Assembly: GCA_950022295.1 (NCBI GenBank)
Contig: OX465595.1
Location: 120,716,270-120,780,269, forward strand
DNA length: 64,000 bases
Source of the DNA: Bromus sterilis
Taxonomy: Eukaryota > Streptophyta > Magnoliopsida > Poales > Poaceae
Direction of reading: 5' to 3'
Shown here: positions 12,860 through 22,706 of the stretch, piece after piece
Layout: every line of letters starts with the position of its first letter
Position numbering within the stretch: the stretch's first letter is position 1
The notes under the pieces: generated by a model
What the model was told of the DNA's origin: nothing
What the model saw: the letters and a program-made list of their open reading frames with translations, nothing else
Databases searched by the model: none
Position numbers and translations under genes: made by a program

Positions 12860-14571
12860 TGATACATCCAAAACGTATCTATAATTTCTGATTGCTCCAT
12901 GCTCCTTTCGTGTCATATTGCTATGGTATTTATACACTTCCATACACTTTTGATCATAGTTGTACTAACTTATTAACTCAGTGCACCCCAGTGCCAGTTC
13001 CTATTTTCTGCTGTTTTTCTATTTCAGGTTTCCCCCATATTAAAAGTGCTCCAAAAATTCGGGAAAAATCAAATAAAAAATCAGCGCTTCGGTAGCTTCG
13101 GGAATCACCAAGGAGGGGCCAGAGGGGACCCACCAGATCCCCAGGCGCCCTCCCGGCGCGCCCTAGCGTGGGGCCGCGCCAGGGGGCCGCCTGGACCCCT
13201 GGTGGCCCCCCTGGCTGCCCCCCTTCGCCCATATATTCTCCGTGGCGCGAAACTCCCGAAGAAAGAACCCTTTTTCGTGATCTCTCCTCTGTTCCGCCGC
13301 CGCCGCGCTTCCAAGAACGGGAGCACCAGGAGACATCTTCCCGGCACCCTGCCGGAGGGAGGAACCACCTCCGGGAGCTTCTCCACCACCATGGAGGCTT
13401 CTCGGATGAACCGTGAGTATTCCACCTTGGACCATGGGTCTATGATCCGTAGCTATGTGATGTTCTCCTCCCCTCTTTGTTCTTCATGGTTTAGACATCG
13501 TGAGCTGCCCTACATGATCGAGGCACATATGTAATATTTCTACTGTTGCCATGCTGAGTTTGCTGGGATCTGATGGTTTACGAGACTATGTTCAGATTGT
13601 GTTTGAGTAATATATTTGATTCTCCTCTTTTATATTTATGTTCTTGAGTAATTCTTGCATGTTCTCCGTTGTTGTTTATTGCTTTGGCCAAGTAGTAGGT
13701 AGTGACTCGAAGAGGGAGCGTTATGCATGATTATGGGTTCATGCCCCCTGATGACTAGCTTGAGTGACAGAAACATGAGTCTAGGGGATGTGTTGTTGCC
13801 ACGAGGGAGAAAACAACGGTGCTTGTACTTGCGGCTGCAAGGATTGTTTACTTTACGCAAAGTTCTTTAATGTTGTTGTCTGTTGCTTTGAGTTTACACT
13901 TTGGGTGGGATTCGCAAATGAATACCAGTGAGATATTCTGGATAGATATCTCAAGGTGGATGATTAGTAGGTAGATGTAGATGGATTTCGGTGTACTTTT
14001 CTTGGCGTACCTCCCATGCTTTTGAGCCTCTTCCTTTCTTTATAGCATAGTTAGCATTGGTTTGCGCACATAATCCTGTCAATTGCCCAGTTGTAATTTG
14101 TTTACCTCGCATGGCTATTTTATCTTCTTTTGGGAGAGATACATCACTAGTGAACATCATGGGACCCCGGTCCATATTTCCAATAATGTTTACACCCACT
14201 ATTTATTTTCTACTTTATTTACTTTTCCGTTGCTATCACTATCATTATTATCCCGTGCGTTTTATCCTTTGTAAACAACAAGGCCACAGGGATTGACAAC
14301 CTCTCCGAAATCGTTGGGAGAAAAGTTATCTGTTGTGTGTGCAGGTCCACGTCAACTGTTTAATTTCTGGCGCCGTTGTCACCTTCCTGTCGTTGCCAGA
14401 GTCCTACTGGATACAAACCTTGGTATCTTCACCGAGGGAAATTTGTTGTTGTATACATCTCAAACCTTCCACTTTGGGTAACCTACGAGGGGCGAGAAGC
14501 CATCGAAGCAATTTCTGGCGGCGTTGCTGGGGACGCAAGCAAAGCTATACCCGCCAACTCTCGCGCCATCA
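12860..14571 (+). repeat. 5' LTR of element N
   Basis: Starts TGATACATCC and ends GCCATCA. It matches 18877-20586 along its full length. The GC-rich stretch at 13100-13420 generates several spurious open frames on both strands. The 3' end carries two primer-site-like motifs (14368 and 14515) that in element S lie outside or at the LTR boundary. Confidence 0.9.
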
Positions 14572-14581
14572 AAGCAATTTA

Positions 14582-14599
14582 TGGCGCCTTTGCCGGGGA
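14582..14599 (+). promoter_or_regulatory. Probable primer binding site of element N
   Basis: TGGCGCCTTTGCCGGGGA, 10 bp after the LTR end, resembles the Athila-lineage primer site TGGCGCCGTTGCCGGGGA, which is usually assigned to tRNA-Asp. Confidence 0.7.
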
Positions 14600-14937
14600 C
14601 TCCGCACTTCAAGATAGGGGATTTGCACACTATCTTTTATCTTTGCTTTTTAGTCTTGTTAGTTTACCTTTCAGGTTTTGTCTTTGTGTCCTTTATCAAA
14701 AATCCAAAAAAATAGTATGTCTAGTTCCTTACTTGACAATCAATGTCTGACTTCTTTGAAACCAGATCTTATTGGCATGGAGGATTCACTGAGGATCAAC
14801 AAAAGTGGTACAATGAACACCACTTGTCTCAAAATGGGATACACTTATGGAAACAAATACACCAGTTGTATGAGTATGTTAGAAACTTGTGCTAAATATA
14901 TAATATATCTTTCTACAGGGATGAATCTTATTGCTTT

Positions 14938-15959
14938 ATGAGGCACAACCACCTTTCTTTCCAATGTGAGTACAATGATGTTGAAACCTTAGCTTCTTAT
15001 GCTAAGGGAAACTATGTTTTTTATGATGCAGAGCCAATAGAAGAATTTGTTGCTTATAAGGGTGCCTATGAAATTACTTCTCTTCTTAGAAATATTAATA
15101 ATGCCCCTTACAAATCTGAGAGTCTTGCTATACTTAAATATTGTTTGCAAAATTATGATGCAAATTATTATATTACTAATCTTCTTGAGAGAATGTCTCC
15201 CCCAAAGGAAGAAACTAATGTTTTGCAGGACTCTATGAAAGAAGAAATTGATGAAACCGAAAGCTCCTTGGATGAAAAAGAGGAGGAGAGTGACAAACAA
15301 AAGGAGGAAGAATGGAGCCATCCATGTCTACCTTCTAATGAGAGTAACTCTTTGATTCTTACCTTATGTGAGCGTTATTTTCCTATGGATTCTTTTGAAA
15401 TATCCCTTTTTGATGAAGTTGATGCCTTCTATGCTTATGGCCATGATGCCACTATGGATGATGCTTACGGTGATGAACTTTCTATAGTTCCTCATGTTAA
15501 GCATGAAATTGTTGCTATTGCACCCACACTTGATTTTCCTATTATCCTTTTGAAATCTCCAAATATTCTGGAGAGTTTTGTCCTTATTAAACGTCAATGT
15601 GACGGGTTGCATTTATCTTATGATCCTAAAGACCGTGTTGAAAACTATACGTGTGTGCTTGCAGGTCATGAACAACATGATTTATGTGATAGTTATATTA
15701 TTGATGTTGTTCATGATACTTCTGAAATTACTTTGTGAGAGGAGAGCTTGGTTCTAAAATCTTTCATGTTACAAAAACACCACTCTTTTTGATGAAATTT
15801 TTAAAGTTGCTCTTGTTCCACCTTCCTATGCTTGTCACTTTGTGCTTCTTTGATTTATTTTCTTATAAGATGCCTATGCATAGGAAGTGGGTTAGGCTTA
15901 AATGTGTTTCATATTTTCTTCTTGATGCTCTCTGTTGCTTCAAGTCCTTATTCTTATGA
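14938..15959 (+). pseudogene. Conserved ORF of unknown function in non-autonomous Athila-type element N
   Basis: An open frame of 266 codons runs from 14938 to 15738, then continues one frame over to 15959. Against the copy in element S the break is the loss of one A in a run near 15725, giving an early TGA. Upstream, the part equivalent to the first about 85 residues of the S copy is also disrupted by a stop. The protein is acidic, with a Glu/Lys-rich stretch around residues 80-130 absent from S, then motifs shared with S: DATMDDA, ELSIVP, QCDGL, VGHEQHDLCDSYI-like. The C-terminal part is hydrophobic with two possible membrane segments around KMPMHRKWVRLKCVS. I do not recognise the family; an env-like or element-specific role is only conjecture. 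No gag or pol motif is visible. Confidence 0.6.
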
Positions 15960-18876
15960 GAGCATCTTTTATAATCTTTATGCCTAGCTTAAAGGAATAA
16001 AAGAAAGCGCTTTTGGGAGGCAGCCCACAAAGAATTAGGTTTATTTTGCTTTTGTTGTGTCTTGATGTGTGTTACTACTATAGCAACATCATTGTATCTT
16101 TACTTTTCAAGCTTTGTGCCATTTATAGCCTCATATGACAAGGGAAGTGGAAGTTGTGACATGTTGTCCAGGAAACAGATTATGTCCTCGTGACGGGAAA
16201 AATCATAGAAAAATCTCAGTTCATATTTTTGATCTGAAATTTGTACACAGCGTTCTCTATACAATCACGGAACTTTCGTATGTTCTGAGTTTTTTTATTT
16301 GAGTTTCAGAAGGATCCCTAAAAAATACGTTATTACCTGCTTGTCTGTTTTTCACAGATTTTGTCCTCTTTTGCCTTTTCTTCGTTTTGCAAACCTTAAG
16401 CTTGCTTTTTCTTTGCAAAAACTTTTTGGAAATCTTGAGAATCAGTAGCTCTTCAAGAATATCCTTATTTACAATAGAGAAAAATTATTTTATTATGGGT
16501 ACTAACCTCGCTAATCATATTATGATGAGTTATGTATGAAGGGAGTTTTCAAGTGTGCGAGGGAAGATGATAAAGGAAGATTCAGGAGTGTCAAACGCTC
16601 AAGATTTGGGATGCCCCCGTGCACCCCGAAGAAATATTCAAGGTGATTCAAGCGTCTAATCTTGGGGATGCCCCCATGCATCCCCTTCTCCATCAACAAT
16701 TATCAGTTCGTCTTTCGTTCCACTATATTTTTATCACTTCATGCGTTATGTGATATGCTTGGACCGTCTTGTTCTTTATTTCCTTTTTAGTTTTCTTTAG
16801 CTTTGATTTCTATTCATAACAAGTTAGAACCCACCTTTCTTTGTGTGGGAGAGAAACACGCTCCACTTCACCCTAGAACACAGCATAGGATTTTCTTGCT
16901 TATCTTTGTTGTGTGTGTTCTTTATCTTTTTCATAGCTGATGTCATGATTAGGTCTTAGTTTTCATGCTTATCTTTTTAAGATCTTTTGTTTAGTTTGTT
17001 GCTAGAACTCACTTGAGTTTTCATGTTTATCTTGTTTAGAGAGTTTGCCTGTTGCTTTGAGTTTTGTGTCTTGACTTGAAGTAGGTAGTTGAGGTTGCTA
17101 TTCAATTGTAGTAGTAACTTGCAATAGTTTTGTGGTATATTTTTGAGTAATGTTTGCACTTTTGGTGACAAGAGCTTTAGCCTATTTGTGATAGATGTCT
17201 TATTTTGGGCAATCCGTGTTTATTTTCAAAACTTACAAAATTAGTTGAGAACTTTAGCTACTAGATGGATCAGTGCTCTTTGGAGGGATCGAATATTAGA
17301 GCACACTCACGTACCATGAATCGAGGATGCGCAAGGATAACCAAACCCCCATACACTCCTCCTCGGGGTACTTGTCTCTTTGAGAAACTCCTATTAGATT
17401 GAGTGTTACCGATAATAAGTGCATGAGTTCCTCGGACTAATGTGAGTATTCGAAAGTTGACACTTCCACCATCCCATATTTTTCTAGCCTCTCCTGTGTC
17501 GTGCATTGCTTTCTTCTCACTCGAGAGTTGGCGTCCACCTTCTCCGGTACATCCAAATCCTTAGCACGAGACGCTCTGTCATCATCAACCTCATTATATC
17601 CTTCCTCAAAACAGCCACCATACCTACCTATCAAGGCATTTCCATAGCCTTTCCGAGATATATTGTCATGCAACATCCATCTTCTCAGTACTTGATCTTC
17701 ATGTCATACATGCTACTTTCTTGATCGATGAGCCGCATGCTAGTTGGGCCTTTCCCTAATCGTTACTACATGATGCTCTAGTATCATTGCATATCCTGCT
17801 ACACTGGCAGAGGCATACATTTGCATACTTCATGATAGTTCATTTTCTTTATGTTGAGTACTTTTGTAAATTGTGAAAGATCTTCTATACTTCTTGTAAT
17901 ATATAGAGTGTTGCCCCTAAAGTGAGGAAAACATCCCAAAGAGGACAAAATCAAAAGATCCCAAAGAGGACAAATGAGAGAAATAGAAAGAGCCATTGAG
18001 GCCACCAAAAAAATACAAAAAGTAGAAAAAAGAAAAAGAAATAAAAAGAGAGAAGGGGGCACACTACTATTCCTTTTGAGAGATCCACACTCGTACTCCC
18101 TCTTATATCTTTTACTCCATAGAGATTATCATTCATGCATATAGCTATGTGGGGACCTTCACACTATAGAACTTGGCTTGTATATTCCAATGATGAGCCT
18201 CCTCAAATGAGTTCTAGGTCTTCTTGAGCAAGCAAGTTAGATGCACCCCCACTAGTTCCATTGGAGAGCTTACCTTAGCTCATACGTGCATCCGTTGCAT
18301 GGCAATCCCTACTCCTCACATCATATCGATCATTTGGATTTCTCTCGCCTATGATTGTCCTCATGGATGTGAGCCTTTCACATCTTTTTTCTTCCCCCTC
18401 CATCATTCTTTCTCTCTTTGCCATCCTAAGTGTCAACTTTCTTGCTTACACTCATCCATTGCATGAGTGCTCAAAATATAGAAAAGGGAGTCGATCATTT
18501 TGACTTGTACCTGGCTAGTGGTCTGGGGATGAGTCAAGATAAGATTCCAAAGAAGACTAAGTGTGAAACTTTAGTAGATTGAGTTCTCAACACAAAAATA
18601 CCTTTTTCTCTCGTATATCCCTATCCCCTTTCTTGCACGCAAACACCATTTGGAGACATTCGAGTCACGGACAGCAAGAGCTCTTGCACCTTTATGTTCT
18701 TATGTTGCTTGTTTCAATGCTAATATAGACTCTTGCCTATTATGACTTGAATTGGATTACATGCCTTGATTGCTTTACTTAAAAGTTCTTATATGGTTGG
18801 TAGCATGTCACCACAGCAATTATGGTTGTTATCATTTACCTACTCGAGGACAAGCAGGAATTAAGCTTGGCGATGT
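15960..18876 (+). mobile_element. Element N non-coding internal 3' region
   Basis: AT-rich sequence without credible coding potential. It holds two polypurine-like GGGGATGCCCC motifs near 16609 and 16661, and ends in the probable polypurine tract AAGCTTGGCGATGT at 18863-18876 next to the LTR. It is collinear with the same region of S and, inverted, with H. Confidence 0.75.
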
Positions 18877-20586
18877 TCATACGTCCAAAACGTATCTATA
18901 ATTTCTACTTGCGCCATGCTTCTTTTGTGTGATATTTATATGGTATTGATACACTTCCATACACTTTTGATCATATTTGGACTAACTTATTAACTCAGTG
19001 CACCCCAGTGGCAGTTCCTGTTTTCTGCTGTTTTTCTATTTCAGGTTTCCCCCATATTAAAAGTGCTCCAAATTTCGGGAAAATCCAATAAAAAATCAGT
19101 GCTTCAGAAGCTTCGGGAATCACCAAGGAGGGGCCAGAGGGGGCCCACCAGGGCCCCAGGCGCCCTCCCGGTGCGCCCTAGGGTGGGGCCATGCCAGGGG
19201 GCCGCCTGGACCCCTGGTGGCCCCCTTGGCTGCCCCCCTTCGCCCATATATTCTCCGTGACGCGAAACCCCCGAAGACAGAACCATTTTTCCGATCTCTC
19301 CTCTGTTCCGCCGTCGCCGTGCTTCCAAGATCGGGAGCACCAGGAGACCTCTTACCGGCACCCTGCCGGAGGGAGGAACCACCTCCGGGAGCTTCTCCAC
19401 CACCATGGATGCTTCCCGGATGAACCGTGAGTAGTCCACCTTGGACCATGGGTCTATGATCAGTAGCTATGTGATGTGCTCCTCCCCTCTTTGTTCTTCA
19501 TGGTTTATACCTCGTGAGCTGCCCTACATGATCGAGGCACATATGTAATCTTTCTGTTGTTGCTATGCTGAGTTTGCTGGGATCCAATGGATTATGAGAC
19601 TATGTTAAGATTGTGTTTGAGTAATATATTTGATTCTCCTCTTTTATATTTATGTTCTTCAGTAATTCTTGCATGTTCTCCGTTGCTATTTATTTCTTTG
19701 GCCAAGTAGTACGTAGTGACTCCAAGAGGGAGCGTTATGCATGATTGTGGGTTCATGCCCATTGATGACTAGCTTGAGTGACAGAAACATGAGTCTAGGG
19801 GATGTGTTGTTGCCACAAGGGAGAAAACAACGGTGCTTGTACTTGCGGGTGCAAGGATTGTTTACTTTACGCAAAGTTCTTTAATGCAGTTGTCTGTTGC
19901 TTTGAGTTTACACTTTTGGTGGGATTCGCAACTTATTACCAGCGAGATGTTCTGGATAGATATCTCAAGGTGGATGATTAGTAGGTAGATGCATATGGAT
20001 TTCGATCTACTTGTCTTGGCGTACCGCCCATGCTTTTGAGCCTCTTCCTTTCTTTATAGCATAGTTAGCATTGGTTTGTGCGCATAATCCTGTCAATTGC
20101 CCAGCTGTAATTTGTTTACCTCGCATGGCTATTTTATCGTCTTTTGGGAGAGAGACATCACTAGTGAATATCATGGGACCCCGGTCCATATTTCCAATAA
20201 TGTTTACTCCCACTATTTATTTTCTGCTTTATTTAATTTTCCGTTGCTATCACTATCATTATTATCCCGTGCGTTTTATCCTTTGTAAAAAAACAAGGCT
20301 GGAGGGATTGACAACCTCTCTGACCTCGTTGGGAGCAAAGTTATCTGTTGTGCGTGCAGGTCAACGTCAACCGCCTAATTTATGGTGCCGTTGTCACCTT
20401 CCTGTCGTTGCCGGAGTCCTACTGGAGACAAACCTTGGTATCTTCACCGAGGGAAATTTGCTGTTGTATACATGTCAAACCTTCCACTTTGGGTAACCAA
20501 CGAGGGGCGAGAAGCCATTGAAGCAATTTCTGGCACCGTTGCCGGGGACGCAAGAAAAGCTATACCCTCCAACTCTCTTGCCATCA
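18877..20586 (+). repeat. 3' LTR of element N
   Basis: Begins TCATACGTCC (TG changed to TC) and ends GCCATCA, as in the 5' LTR. It carries the same internal primer-site-like motif (TGGCACCGTTGCCGGGGA at about 20531). It is followed directly by inverted H sequence. Confidence 0.9.
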
Positions 20587-21625
20587 GGCATCCCCAAGCT
20601 TAGAGGGTTGAGTCTCCTTGAATATTTCTTGGGGTGCATGGGGTCATCCCCAAGCTTGAGCGTTTGACACTCCCGGATCTTCTTTCACCATCTTCCCTCG
20701 CACACTTCAAAACTCCCTTCATACATAACTCATCATAAGCTGATTAGAGATGTTAGTACCCACAATAAAACAATTTGCCACTACTTGAAATAAAGATACT
20801 CTTGAACGGCTACTGTTTCTCAAGACTCCCAAAAAGTTTTTGCAAAGAAAAGGCTAGCGCAAGACTTTCAAAACTAGGAAAAGGCAGAACATGGTAGAAT
20901 CTGTGAAAAACAGACCAGCAGGTAGTAAATAATTTTTTTGGGGTACTTTTCCAACTCAAATCAAAAAACTCAGAAAAGACGCCCGGAATTTAATTGTATA
21001 GATCATGATGTCAAAACAATTCACATCAAAAAGATGGTCTGGTGATTTTAGCCGAATTTTTCCGTCCAAGGACAGAATCTGTTTTTTTGGACAGCATGTC
21101 ACAACTTTTGAACTTTCTTGCAATCGGAGGCTAAATTTGGAACAAATCTTGAAAAAAAAGATACAATGATGTTAATACATTAGTAAAAATAATCAAGACC
21201 ACTAAAAACAGAAGGAAAAACATCTTGGGTTGCCTCCCAACAAGCGTTTTATTTTATGCTTTGAGCAAGGCATGATGATTATAGAAGATGCTCTCACAAG
21301 AATAAGAATTGAAGCAAAAGAGAAAATCAAGAAGCAAATATGAAACACATTTAAGCCTAACCCACTTTCTATGCATGGGAATTTATAAGAAAATAAATCA
21401 TGAAAGAACAAAGTAACAAGCATAGGAAGGTAAAAACAGAACAACTTGAAAACTTTCATAAAAAAGAGAGGTGTTTTTGTAACATGAAAGTTTCTACGAC
21501 CAAACTTTCCTCTCTCAAAATAATTTTTGTTAGTATCATGAACAACATCAAGAATCTAACTATCACATAAATCATGTTGTTCATGACCTACAAGCACACG
21601 TGCATAGTTTTCAACACAGTCTTTA
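20587..21625 (-). mobile_element. Element H, internal part continuing from 12782 (minus strand)
   Basis: Antisense to the 34100-35100 region of S. It holds inverted GGGGATGCCC motifs near 20590 and 20645, the non-coding block, and the C-terminal part of the conserved ORF. The CACTA element inserts at 21626 in the codons for the RVEN motif of that ORF, so the rest of H lies beyond the other CACTA end, outside the window. Confidence 0.8.
21202..21459 (-). pseudogene. C-terminal fragment of the Athila-type conserved ORF (copy in H)
   Basis: The 85-codon frame keeps the hydrophobic motif (LFCFYLPMLVTLFF, DLFSYK) and ILVRASSII seen in N and S, with a local frame change after DLFSYK. Upstream codons run to the CACTA insertion at 21626. 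It is a third copy of the same unidentified ORF and is clearly broken. Confidence 0.6.
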
Positions 21626-21654
21626 CACTACTGGAAAAAAGGTCTTTAATGGCG

Positions 21655-21945
21655 CACTGGATTTCGACATTAATGGCGCACTTTAGGTGCGCCATTACTA
21701 GCACGCCATTAGTAAGTGATAGTAATGGCGCACATCAGGTGCGCCATTACTATCCTATATACTAATGGCGCACCAGAAGTGCGCCATTACTAAGGCTAGT
21801 AACGTGCCACTGATGTTACTGGTCCCACCACATGTGTGTCTTGTGCTCTGGGTTACTAATGGCGCACTTTGAGGTAGTGCGCCATTGTTGTGTTTCTGCA
21901 CAAGCACCATTGAGGCACACTATGTGCGCCATTACTATGAATATT
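21655..21945. repeat. CACTA subterminal repeats (TAATGGCGCAC, both orientations)
   Basis: About ten copies of TAATGGCGCAC or its complement GTGCGCCATTA in 290 bp, often as facing pairs such as GGCGCAC...GTGCGCC. Such arrays in other CACTA elements bind the transposase; here that is by analogy. Several pairs could form hairpins. Confidence 0.85.
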
Positions 21946-22706
21946 AGGTTTTTTTCTTTTGCTTTTCTGTATTTGCACAGGTTACAAACATATATAAACA
22001 GCAGATATATAAACAACACAGATATAAACAACAAATTTATTGAATACAATAGAAGATTAGTCTCCGATTACAAATCATCATATTAGTCCCCGAATTCAAA
22101 ATACCGAACAAAGTTAGAACATTACTAGTCTCGAGTAGCGAGTTTGATCACATTACAAGTCGATATATCTAAACTACCATGAAATTGAAGAAGAGGGTGG
22201 CGGTCACGATGAGCATCATCGTGACCAATGTGATCTTAATCCGGTTCCTCCTCCGCTCCCTCCTCTCCCCCGCTAGATAGCGCGCGTATCTAATTCCTCC
22301 TCCGCCCTTGTGGGGTACCCTTTGTAACCGTTACCGCTAAAACGGTGAACCTATCTCCGACAATCCTCCCAGTCGTCGTACACTCCGGGAATCCTACCAA
22401 TGTACACGACATACGACGGTATCTTATTTATGCACTGGACAAACAAAACATTAAGACCAACTTACAGATAATATTTAAGCAGTACATACGTATACAACAA
22501 AATTAAGGACCAAAGGAAGAGAAAAGCAACACATATTAATAGCACACGATTCATGGTCCTAGTAATAAATAGCATCGATTACATATAAGTTGAATGATGA
22601 ATGTTTAAACTAAGGAGACATATGTACATACAAGTTCATAAAAGTTTATACAACACACACGAGCACTCGTTGATAGTCCAGAACTACATAGCTAGGCGCA
22701 CGGGCA

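Larger units (their letters stand above)
12783..20586 (+). mobile_element. Element N: non-autonomous Athila-type LTR retrotransposon
   Basis: LTRs at 12860-14571 (1712 bp) and 18877-20586 (1710 bp) flank a 4.3-kb internal region with an Athila-like primer site and one degenerate ORF of unknown function. No gag-pol is present. Unusually the unit begins with 77 bp (12783-12859) that duplicate the last bases of the internal region plus the polypurine motif, upstream of the 5' LTR. The bases before the 5' LTR (GATGT) and after the 3' LTR (GGCAT) do not form a target duplication. The whole block sits inside inverted relative H. Confidence 0.8.

Noticed and set aside
13046..13534. 162-codon frame and opposing frames in the Athila-type LTRs (also 19104-19449, 31592-32028, 37367-37741)
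   Set aside because: Present in all LTR copies at the GC-rich segment but with shifting frames; no conserved start.
14368..14600. tRNA-like sequence at TGGCGCC motifs
   Set aside because: These are 18-bp primer-site complements only; no cloverleaf could be drawn around them.
21626..21945. Stand-alone MITE
   Set aside because: The left end is a CACTA terminus, and the coding remnants that follow are those of a larger CACTA element.
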